Source: a virus
IMG/VR virus record: IMGVR_UViG_3300047357_000466
Location: 1-43,077 of that record
Reading direction: 5' to 3' (one strand)
Length of the DNA: 43,077 bases
Position 1 is the stretch's first letter; each line of letters opens with the position of its first letter. The translations under genes were made by a program, and so were the position numbers. The notes beneath the pieces were generated by a model. It saw only the letters and a list, made by a program, of their open reading frames with translations, did not search any database and had not been told where the DNA came from. Below are positions 7,560 to 15,279 of the stretch, piece by piece.

Positions 7560-9788
7560 ATGGCAAAAATGAATAAGATTAGTTCTTTTAAGTCTTTCTC
7601 TGAATTAAGAGAGACAGAAATAGCTGATAAATTACAACAAGAAAATAAAGCCAAAAGATTAGAGCTAACAACCAGGATAGGTAAAATATTAGACGAGATG
7701 GAAATAACATCTTTTGAAAATCTAGAAGAAGAAGTTAGAGATCAATTAATAGAAAAATCATTTGGTTTAATTAAAGAAGGAGATAAAACAAAGGTTTCTA
7801 AGAAAGAAATTAAATTTCACCTAGATGCTTTTAAAAAAGGAGATATTGAAGGTGAAGATTTAGCACAGGCTATTTCAGATATTATATTTGGAGAAGTAAA
7901 AGGGCCAGGCATGGAATCTAAAGATCCTGAACAAGTTTCAGAAGCAACTGTTGTTATGGATGCAATAAACCCTGGTGATAAAGATTTCTTAAAATTCTTA
8001 AAAAAGAATAAAGTTAAAATAATTGACACTGTAAAATCAGGCCCAAGTGGACATCCTGAAATTACAATGCAAGGAAAAAGAAAAGATCTTGAAGCAGTAT
8101 TAGCTGATAGTGAATTAGGATGGGATGATCCTGGTTTAGCAGAATTTATTGAAGAATCAGTAAACATTTCAGAAGCAGTAATAGTTACTGGTAGAAGAGA
8201 CGCTAAAAAAGTTTTAACAGCATATACTAAATTTTTCCAAAAATATCCAGCATTAGCTGATAGAAGATTTACAGGTTTACATTTAGGAGCAATTAAATCC
8301 TTAATGGTTTCTGCACTAACAGACGCTAATTTTCATAGAGAATCAGCAGCATGCGGAAAGGCTATTAAAGGAGCAAAGCTTCAACCAGTTTTTATTAAGC
8401 CAATGGAATTAAATAAAACAGAAATTAAAGTACCTGTTGGTAAAGTAGCATCTATTTTAGATGATAATGCATCTCTTATTTCTGGTGCAGCCAGCTTTTC
8501 TGGTTTAGGTATTGCTGAAGGAACGGCATTATACTTAGATTCTCTTAAATATGTTAAAGAAGCAGAGGCAGTTATTGCATGTTTTAATTCTACGTTTGAA
8601 AGTGAAGTTACTGACGTAACAGAAGGTAATGCATTTTTAGGAGCAAGAGCTAAGGCTATTGAAGAAGATGCTGAAGAATTTGAATTTAACGGTAAAAAAT
8701 ATCCAGTAATTAAAGAATCAGAAGAAGTTACTGAATCAGACGAACCAAAGTGTAATAATAAAAAAGGACATTTATATAAGCAAATTGACAAGGACGGAAC
8801 GGTAGAATGTGTGCACTGTGGTTTAAGAAATTCATTAAGCGAATCAGTAATTAAAGAAGCAGAAGAAGCAGAAGAAGCAGAAGAAGTTACTGAAGCTAAA
8901 TTTGTAAAAGATTTTGATAAAGATGTTTTAGATGCTGAAACCAAAGCAGATATAACAACTTACTACCCTTCTGCTAAATTCTTTATAGGTAAATCAACCC
9001 ACTTCTTCGGAGAATTAGATAAAAATTTATTTTTTAAAGCATATTATAAAGATTATGTAAAGAAGGCTGGTGGTAAAATCGATGGTGATTTTAAAATTGT
9101 AATGATATATTCTGAAAAAGGTAGTAATTTTGTACCTTTATTTACTAGAGAAGTTACTGAATCAGTGGTTACTGAAGCTAAAATTAATTCTGACGAAGAG
9201 TTTAAAGAATATGCTACAACTGTTTTACAAAAAGCGTTTGGTGAAGATTATGACGAAGCAAAAGCAAACGAAGTTATTGATGGTATTTTAGCAAAAGTTG
9301 ACGGAGATTACGGCGCTGCTGTAGGAATGTTAACATCTTCATTAGGAGAATCAGTAGTTACTGAAAAATATAACAAGAAAAAGTTATTAAAAGCAATTAA
9401 GAATAAAGACGACATGTTCATTCAATTAGCAGACGGTACTGAACTACTAGTTTATAACCCAGATTCTAATAATGACGACAATGCAGAAATGTGGCACGAT
9501 GATGTGGTATTTGCGCTCGATCAAGACGGAGAAGAACATGAGGTTAAATACTCAGATATTGCAGGTATTGGTGAATCTGCAGTTACTGAAGCTAACGCTG
9601 ATGGAACTATTTCAGATGATGAAGACGAAAAAAGAGAGGAACTTTTAAATAGAGTTAAAGAACAAATGGAAGAGCTATTAGCATCTGCAGAATTAGACGC
9701 TAAAGATATTGGAGGCCCTTTTAGATCTCCTGGTATTATGTTCGATATTAGAAAACAACTTGATAAGCAAGTTAAAAAGTTTAAATAA
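7560..9788 (+). CDS. Modular internal-head polyprotein candidate
   Basis: 742 residues. The N-terminus (MNKISSFKSFSELRETE) resembles a capsid-targeting peptide. The rest is a string of small domains joined by Glu-rich linkers that repeatedly contain hydrophobic-x-Glu-small sites: VSEA (126-129), ISEA (203-206), IAEG (318-321), VTEG (353-356), VTES (390-393), IKEA (431-434), VTEA (443-446), VTES then VTEA (532-540) and VTEA (675-678). T4 prohead protease gp21 cuts after Glu in such contexts. A zinc-ribbon-like module is visible (Cys398, His404, Cys417, Cys420). No catalytic motif is recognised. A terminator follows. Processing by gp21 and packaging in the head are inferences from these sites and from the neighbouring genes. 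Confidence 0.65.
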   Translation: MAKMNKISSFKSFSELRETEIADKLQQENKAKRLELTTRIGKILDEMEITSFENLEEEVRDQLIEKSFGLIKEGDKTKVSKKEIKFHLDAFKKGDIEGEDLAQAISDIIFGEVKGPGMESKDPEQVSEATVVMDAINPGDKDFLKFLKKNKVKIIDTVKSGPSGHPEITMQGKRKDLEAVLADSELGWDDPGLAEFIEESVNISEAVIVTGRRDAKKVLTAYTKFFQKYPALADRRFTGLHLGAIKSLMVSALTDANFHRESAACGKAIKGAKLQPVFIKPMELNKTEIKVPVGKVASILDDNASLISGAASFSGLGIAEGTALYLDSLKYVKEAEAVIACFNSTFESEVTDVTEGNAFLGARAKAIEEDAEEFEFNGKKYPVIKESEEVTESDEPKCNNKKGHLYKQIDKDGTVECVHCGLRNSLSESVIKEAEEAEEAEEVTEAKFVKDFDKDVLDAETKADITTYYPSAKFFIGKSTHFFGELDKNLFFKAYYKDYVKKAGGKIDGDFKIVMIYSEKGSNFVPLFTREVTESVVTEAKINSDEEFKEYATTVLQKAFGEDYDEAKANEVIDGILAKVDGDYGAAVGMLTSSLGESVVTEKYNKKKLLKAIKNKDDMFIQLADGTELLVYNPDSNNDDNAEMWHDDVVFALDQDGEEHEVKYSDIAGIGESAVTEANADGTISDDEDEKREELLNRVKEQMEELLASAELDAKDIGGPFRSPGIMFDIRKQLDKQVKKFK
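8856..8886 (+). repeat. Nine-base tandem repeat, about 3.4 copies
   Basis: GAAGCAGAA is repeated three times and followed by a partial GAAG copy, in frame, encoding Glu-Ala-Glu steps in a linker of the polyprotein. It separates the zinc-ribbon-like module from the next module and is probably a length-variable linker. Confidence 0.8.
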
Positions 9789-9797
9789 AATAGAAAA

Positions 9798-9836
9798 AAA
9801 GATGACCTGGATTTTTCCGGGTCAAATCTTTTTATT
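9798..9836 (+). terminator. Rho-independent terminator after the polyprotein gene
   Basis: GACCTGGA (9804-9811) pairs with TCCGGGTC (9816-9823), with one G-T pair, around a TTTT loop. Flanking AAAGAT and ATCTTT can extend the stem, and a T-rich run follows. It separates the 742-residue gene from the next gene at 9848. Confidence 0.75.
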
Positions 9837-9847
9837 ATATTAGTAGT

Positions 9848-10150
9848 ATGAAGAAAACAAAATTATACGAAGAATTTATTAACGAAGAAATCTATTTAAC
9901 TTATAGCGAGATAGTGGGTTATCAATTTGATAAGTTTGTAGAATCATATCTTAAACTAAATAAAAATAATAAAACAGTTTACGATAAAAAAGAAGACTTT
10001 ACTTATGGTTTTAGAAAAGGATCTAAAACGGCACATTGGAAATATGACCATGATAATTTTGAATTACATCATAGTGAAAAAGAATTCCATGTTTTAGGTC
10101 TTATAAATTTTTATAAACAAGCATCTAAAGGACACCCTTGGTCTAAATAA
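9848..10150 (+). CDS. Small protein with capsid-targeting-like N-terminus
   Basis: 100 residues. The first 14 residues, MKKTKLYEEFINEE, match the T4 internal-protein targeting pattern (Met-Lys, aromatic, Glu-Phe-Ile, x-Glu), with a possible cut after INE. The remainder is charged and rich in Lys, Tyr and His (EIVGYQFDKFVESYLKLNK, KTAHWKYDHDNFELHH) with no known motif. It follows a terminator and leads the ligase-like genes, ten bases upstream of the next start. I infer a head-packaged small protein; the activity is unknown. Confidence 0.6.
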   Translation: MKKTKLYEEFINEEIYLTYSEIVGYQFDKFVESYLKLNKNNKTVYDKKEDFTYGFRKGSKTAHWKYDHDNFELHHSEKEFHVLGLINFYKQASKGHPWSK

Positions 10151-10160
10151 ATTATACACA

Positions 10161-11444
10161 ATGAAAATATTATCATTTAAAGATTTTTTAATAGAAAGAG
10201 AAAATAAAGAAGCATTAGATTCTAAATTAATTTTAGAAGGTGGTGCGGCTGGACACATGTCACATCCATTTGATGAAAAAGATTTGACATTTGCAGATTT
10301 TAAAAAGATAGTAACTTCTGGTCTTCAAGGTGAATTAAACTTTGAGGAAGAAGCAACTGAAAAAACTGATGGTCAAAATGTATTTGCAACAGTTCAAGAT
10401 GGTGAAGTAAAATTTGCCAGAAATAAAACTGAATTAGCAAATCCAATGGACCTTGCTACTTTTAAGAATAAGTTTGAAGGACATCCAAGTAAATTAGTAC
10501 AAGATACTTTTCAATTTGCTGCAGAAGATTTAGCAAACTCATTAAATAAATTATCCCCTAAAGATTTAGAAGTTTTTGATAATGGTAAAAACTGGATGAA
10601 TATGGAGTTAATTTACTCTAAGAATCCAAACGTTATCTATTATGACCGCGATGTTATTCAATTTCATGGAATAAAGAAAACTGATGGAGAAGGTAATATT
10701 ATTGGAGATGATAACAAACCAGCAAGATCAATTGCAAAAGCAATGCAAGATCTTAAAATTAACGTTGGTAAAACATTTACAGTTATTCCACCTCAAATTA
10801 TTAAATTAGGTAAAGATTTAGATTTTGAAAAAAATCAATCTAAATTTATAAAACAAATTGAAGCATTAAGAGATCGCTATAACTTAACAGATGCTGATGA
10901 AGTTTCTAAATATCATGAAATGTGGTGGAGAGAAACAATAGATACAAATTTTCCTGATTTACAACAAGATTATAAAGAAGGTTTATTATTAAGATGGGCT
11001 TATGGAGATAAGAAATCTTTAAATATGAGAAGCCTTGCAAAAGAAATAGGAAAAGATGAAGCAGCTTCTGTTAAGAAATTTGATAAAGAAGATGTTAAAA
11101 AGAAATATAAAGAAAACATTAGACCGTTCGAAGATTTATTCTTAGAACTAGGATCTATAATTCTTAAGAATGCTTCTAATTTTGTAGCAGCTAATCCAGC
11201 TAGTGAAATGCAAAGACTGCATACCCAGATCAGAAATGAATCAGATAAAATTAAAAAAGGTGGAGGAGAGGCTCAAATTGCAAAAGTTGAAGCCGAACTT
11301 GCTAGATTAGATAGAATCGGAGGAATAGAATCTATTATACCAACTGAAGGGATAGTTTTTGTATATAAAGGAAAAACAATGAAATTAACAGGTACATTTG
11401 CAGCCATTAATCAATTAATGGGTATCATAAAATACGGAAGATAA
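10161..11444 (+). CDS. Ligase-fold nucleotidyltransferase-like protein with targeting-like N-terminus
   Basis: 427 residues. The N-terminus MKILSFKDFLIERENKEA is capsid-targeting-like. Motifs of the covalent nucleotidyltransferase superfamily (DNA/RNA ligases, capping enzymes) can be placed: motif I EKTDG (Lys68 as candidate nucleophile in Lys-x-Asp-Gly), FARNK shortly after, MNMELIY (147-152) as motif III, EGIVFVYKG (396-404) as motif IV and MKLTG (407-411) as motif V. The GGAAGHMSHPFDEKDLTFADF segment before motif I looks like a conserved family signature. An EGLLLRW at 273-279 is an alternative motif IV. Substrate is unknown: DNA ends, RNA ends and nucleotide transfer are all possible. It is followed one base later by a second ligase-like gene. 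Confidence 0.6.
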   Translation: MKILSFKDFLIERENKEALDSKLILEGGAAGHMSHPFDEKDLTFADFKKIVTSGLQGELNFEEEATEKTDGQNVFATVQDGEVKFARNKTELANPMDLATFKNKFEGHPSKLVQDTFQFAAEDLANSLNKLSPKDLEVFDNGKNWMNMELIYSKNPNVIYYDRDVIQFHGIKKTDGEGNIIGDDNKPARSIAKAMQDLKINVGKTFTVIPPQIIKLGKDLDFEKNQSKFIKQIEALRDRYNLTDADEVSKYHEMWWRETIDTNFPDLQQDYKEGLLLRWAYGDKKSLNMRSLAKEIGKDEAASVKKFDKEDVKKKYKENIRPFEDLFLELGSIILKNASNFVAANPASEMQRLHTQIRNESDKIKKGGGEAQIAKVEAELARLDRIGGIESIIPTEGIVFVYKGKTMKLTGTFAAINQLMGIIKYGR

Positions 11445-11445
11445 T

Positions 11446-13329
11446 ATGGCACTTAAAAAATTAAGAGAACATTTTCAAGAAACTAACATTAATGAGTTTC
11501 ACAGATTGTTAAAAAATAGAGTAATAGTTGTTGAAAAGATTTCAGCCCCATCTTTTTATGTTAGAAGAAATAAAGAAAAATTTGAATTTTACAAATCTTC
11601 AAAATCTAAACCTCTGACAATAATAGATAGAACTATTATGTCTCTTTATGAAGTTGCAATTAAACATATACAGAGTTTAAATCCTAAAAGTAAAAAAGAA
11701 TTGCCAGATAATTATAGATTTGGCTTTGAGTATTTGCCAGAAGAAAGGGTTTCTGAATATGTATACACTAAAATACCTAAAAATACTTTAATATTAACAC
11801 ATATCCAACAGCTGGGTGAAAATGGAAAAGTAAAAAAGACAATTATAGATCCTTTAATTATAAAAAAATGGGCTAATGTATTAGAAGTACAACAACAAGA
11901 AATTATATTTGACGGAACTTTAGATTCAACTCAAAAAGAAAAGCTTATTAATTTATTAGAAATGAATGATAAATCTTTTTCTGAGTCATTCGATTACGAC
12001 GTAGAAACAGACAAATTAGTTTCTTTTACAAAAGAAATATACAAGATATTTGATACTAACTCAACATCAAGTATTCTTCAAGAGGATTTAGAATCTGAAA
12101 TAGATGGTTTAGTTTTAAATTTTGCTGAAGGTAAAAAAATACAATCTTACAAATTAGAAGATTTTATTAGAAAACCTTTAAATGAAATTAGGGAAGGTTC
12201 ACACACATATCAAATAGCAATTGCAGATATATTAGAATTTTTTGTTAATTATGATTTTTCAGAAACAAATCTAGTTGAAGAAAATGCAGAAAAAAGATAC
12301 CTAGAATTAATTTCAGCAGCATTTAACAAATACGTTAACAAAAATGCAACAAGATATATTGGAGTTAATTTCCAAAATGCAGAATTTTCTTCTTCTAAAT
12401 TATTTAATTTAAACACAACATTTATTAAAAACGAAAAAACATTAACACACGTTTCAAACGAAGTTTTATCAAGTTTGTTTAAAATAACATTAGGTACTTT
12501 TAGAAAGCATAAAACGAAAGCAACAGATATACTAAATGACGATATGATATCTCAATTAAATAATATAGTTGATAAAATCAATGATGTCGTTTTTCTAGAA
12601 AAAGCAGACGAAAATTCTATATACGATTATAAGAATTTTATGATGCATAACAATATAAAAAGCGAAGTAACTTTAAATGAAGCGTTAACTGTTAAGCACG
12701 CTGAGCAAGGTAAAGAATTAGTAAATATGTTCGTTGGTAGATTTCAACCATTTACATTAGGACATGCAAAGGTTTTAGAAGCTATTCATAAACAAAATGG
12801 ATATCCAGTTATTGTATTTTTAATTAAAGCAAAATCTAAAAAGAAAGGTGACGAATTTAGAAAGCCTTATTCTGAAGATTTACAAATTAAAATGTTTAAG
12901 CAAGTTCAAAAGCAATATAAATTCTTAAAGGAAATTATAGTACTTGATAGAGGTGCTATTGATTATATGTTTAACGAATTAAGACCTAAATATGAACCAG
13001 TTCTTTGGGGAACCGGATCAGACCGAATGACTTCTTATGGATATCAAGTAAATAATGATTCTTATAGAGATCAATTAAATGTAAGATCTGATTTTGGATT
13101 ATTTGAAATACCAAGAAATGATAATAATATATCAGCAACTCAAGTAAGAAATGCACTATTAGATGGTAATGAAAAGGAGTTCAAAAAGATGACACCAAGG
13201 GCAATTCATAAAATGTATGACACTTTAAAGTCTGAACTTGAAAAATCTATGGAGATGGTCGCAGCTTCTAAAGTTATATCAGAATCAGTTATGACATTTC
13301 AAGAATATATGAATAAATTAAAATCATAA
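11446..13329 (+). CDS. Ligase-fold protein fused to an NMN-adenylyltransferase-like domain
   Basis: 627 residues in two parts. Residues 1-245 resemble a ligase-fold nucleotidyltransferase: VVEKISAPSFYVRR (Lys31 as candidate nucleophile), RFGFEYLPE (91-99, motif III), EIDGLVLNF (218-226, motif IV) and YKLEDF (235-240, motif V). Residues 423-600 form a Rossmann-type nucleotidylyltransferase: MFVGRFQPFTLGHAKVLEAI carries the HxGH-type signature (Thr-Leu-Gly-His at 437-440, with Gly431-Arg432-Phe433-Gln434-Pro435) and NISATQVRNAL (561-571) is the ISxTxxR motif of the NadM/NadR-type NMNAT family. The C-terminus ESVMTFQEYMNKLKS resembles a targeting peptide placed at the end. NAD+ synthesis or repair during infection is a reasonable inference. 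Confidence 0.65.
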   Translation: MALKKLREHFQETNINEFHRLLKNRVIVVEKISAPSFYVRRNKEKFEFYKSSKSKPLTIIDRTIMSLYEVAIKHIQSLNPKSKKELPDNYRFGFEYLPEERVSEYVYTKIPKNTLILTHIQQLGENGKVKKTIIDPLIIKKWANVLEVQQQEIIFDGTLDSTQKEKLINLLEMNDKSFSESFDYDVETDKLVSFTKEIYKIFDTNSTSSILQEDLESEIDGLVLNFAEGKKIQSYKLEDFIRKPLNEIREGSHTYQIAIADILEFFVNYDFSETNLVEENAEKRYLELISAAFNKYVNKNATRYIGVNFQNAEFSSSKLFNLNTTFIKNEKTLTHVSNEVLSSLFKITLGTFRKHKTKATDILNDDMISQLNNIVDKINDVVFLEKADENSIYDYKNFMMHNNIKSEVTLNEALTVKHAEQGKELVNMFVGRFQPFTLGHAKVLEAIHKQNGYPVIVFLIKAKSKKKGDEFRKPYSEDLQIKMFKQVQKQYKFLKEIIVLDRGAIDYMFNELRPKYEPVLWGTGSDRMTSYGYQVNNDSYRDQLNVRSDFGLFEIPRNDNNISATQVRNALLDGNEKEFKKMTPRAIHKMYDTLKSELEKSMEMVAASKVISESVMTFQEYMNKLKS

Positions 13330-13338
13330 ATAAATAAA

Positions 13339-13350
13339 GAATATATAATC
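13339..13350 (+). promoter_or_regulatory. Candidate late-promoter-like element GAATATATAATC
   Basis: GAATATATAATC lies 27 bases before the start at 13377, in the gap after the ligase/NMNAT gene. It shares the ATATATAA core with the elements before the portal and head-core genes. A match in an AT-rich genome is weak evidence alone. Confidence 0.3.
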
Positions 13351-13376
13351 TTATAATATAAAATAAAATAAAAGTC

Positions 13377-15278
13377 ATGAATAAATCACACTTTAATCAA
13401 GATGATAGAGTAGATGAAGGAAAAATAACAATAAAAAGACGTTATACTGAAAACTACCCTGCAAAAACTGTTGGTAAATCAGCAAGAATTAGAAACAAAA
13501 TGTTGGAAGCAATTTCTGACGGTGCTATTACTCAAGAAGAATTTGATTCTATTATAGCAGAATTATCGTCTGATTCAAAAAGATGGTTATCTCGTAATTC
13601 TAGGTTATTTAATATTACAGAAGCTGGAATAACATTAACAGGGTTAGGTAAAAAGATTTTATCTCAAATTACAGTAAATGAAAAAACAGAAAAGAATCCA
13701 GAAATATGGGTTCCTGGGAAGTTTGATAAAGACGTTTCTAAATTAACAGCCGACGAATTAACAATAGACAATATAAAAAAATTATCAAAAAAACATAGAG
13801 TATTTTTAGACGATGCAATTGCATACGTTGAGTATAGCTTCGATGTTGATATTGTAGAAAATAAAGAAAATAATATGAAAACAAAATTAGTTTTTGAATC
13901 TTTTGGAGATTTTGTAAATTCATTAAACAAAAATAATGAAGAATTAAACGAAGGAACTAGAGGTCAATTTGGAATGATTGATAAAAAAGGAAATATCCAA
14001 TCAGTGTATATGCATTACGATTCATATCCTGAAAATATTTTACCTTTAATAAAAAAGGGTTATAAAAACGCTAAAAAAGTACAGGCAGTTATTGATAGAG
14101 GAGATACTTCTGGATTAGATAAAACAGTTGATGCTATGAATTTCTATGAAGATGGAAGAAAACCAACATCTGGTAAAAAAGCAGACATAGATCGTTATAT
14201 TAAAAAAGCAGCTGATGATGGTGGAGCAGAATACATTTATTTATATGACGAGTCTGATAAAACTTGGTATATGGTAGATGTTTATGGAGACATGCAATTA
14301 GTTCCAGCATTTGAATCTGTAGTTAATGAAGCATTTAAATCTTCTAAATTAAGAAATTTAGTAAGTATGGATCAATCACAACGCGATGGATATGGTAAAG
14401 CAAGAAATTTAGCAGCAGCTATTTATGGATTATCAAAACTAAAATTAGATAAAATTGAAGATTCTTCTTTAATTGATGTAGATCCTAAAGAAGCTTATAA
14501 AAAATATCAAAACAATAGAGACTATTTAGTTTTTTATATAGTAGACAACGAAAAAGAAAATGAATACAGTAAAGGTTCATTTACAGCATCAATAAAACCA
14601 GGTATTTTAGCTTTAACCAGAGGAAAAGACTTTTTATCAGTTCAATACGTCCAAGCTAGAAGAAACACAAAAGTAACACGTACTTTAGGAAAAGATGATG
14701 GTAATGCAATTGGTGGTAATAAAAGATATTCTGGATATGATGCATCGGGTATTTCTTCAGTTGTAAGAGCTTCTAAATTAGCAGACAGAGCAATTGTAAT
14801 TGATATTGTTAATGGTGGCGAAACTTCAAAAGAAGAAAGAAACGAAAGAGCAAGAGCAAAAGAAGGAGCTTTAGCTTTTAAATCTGACGCAGACTTTAAG
14901 AAAGCTAACAAGGCAAGATACCAAGAAATCTTAGCAACTAAAGCTTCTAAGTTACCTCTTGATAAAATGGTTAATGATGCTATTGATGATTTAGGAAAGC
15001 AAATTAAAGATGGTCTTAAGGCTAATAAAAAGACAGAATACGGAGAGCTTAAAATTGGAGAAAATTCTAAAGGTAGAGCAGTTAAAATTACAGATGCTTC
15101 AAACCACATGAGTAGAATCTTATCTGATTATCAAAGATATGTTGAATACATGGTAAAAGCAGAAGAAGAAAAAGGTAGAGATTATTCATCAGGATATTAC
15201 GAAAAGAATTCAAAACAATACGCTAAAGATATTAAAGATTCAGTTAAAAAAATACCTACGTTCGATTACGCTTGGTAA
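13377..15278 (+). CDS. Modular putative internal-head protein, possible fusion
   Basis: 633 residues. Residues 1-160 form a charged first unit (IRNKMLEAISDGAITQEEF). At Met167 a new targeting-like sequence begins, MKTKLVFESFGDFVNSLN, preceded by an A-rich stretch like true starts in this genome (internal ATG at 13875). A module at about 190-310 follows (TRGQFGMIDKKGNI, MHYDSYPENILPLIKKGY, ADDGGAEYIYLYD), a pattern I associate with small domains found in many phage proteins. SVVNEAFKSS (314-323) looks like another processing site, after which a 310-residue Lys-rich unit runs to the stop. No catalytic residues are recognised. Two products, from the first start and from 13875, are possible. Confidence 0.6.
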   Translation: MNKSHFNQDDRVDEGKITIKRRYTENYPAKTVGKSARIRNKMLEAISDGAITQEEFDSIIAELSSDSKRWLSRNSRLFNITEAGITLTGLGKKILSQITVNEKTEKNPEIWVPGKFDKDVSKLTADELTIDNIKKLSKKHRVFLDDAIAYVEYSFDVDIVENKENNMKTKLVFESFGDFVNSLNKNNEELNEGTRGQFGMIDKKGNIQSVYMHYDSYPENILPLIKKGYKNAKKVQAVIDRGDTSGLDKTVDAMNFYEDGRKPTSGKKADIDRYIKKAADDGGAEYIYLYDESDKTWYMVDVYGDMQLVPAFESVVNEAFKSSKLRNLVSMDQSQRDGYGKARNLAAAIYGLSKLKLDKIEDSSLIDVDPKEAYKKYQNNRDYLVFYIVDNEKENEYSKGSFTASIKPGILALTRGKDFLSVQYVQARRNTKVTRTLGKDDGNAIGGNKRYSGYDASGISSVVRASKLADRAIVIDIVNGGETSKEERNERARAKEGALAFKSDADFKKANKARYQEILATKASKLPLDKMVNDAIDDLGKQIKDGLKANKKTEYGELKIGENSKGRAVKITDASNHMSRILSDYQRYVEYMVKAEEEKGRDYSSGYYEKNSKQYAKDIKDSVKKIPTFDYAW

Positions 15279-15279
15279 T

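Noticed and set aside
8381-8944. Long minus-strand open frame opposite the polyprotein gene
   Set aside because: It is Ser/Leu-rich, has no motif, and arises opposite Glu/Ala-rich coding; every supported gene is on the + strand.
14642-15109. Minus-strand open frame of 155 codons inside the 633-residue gene
   Set aside because: Composition is the complement of a Lys/Ala-rich coding region; no start context or homology.
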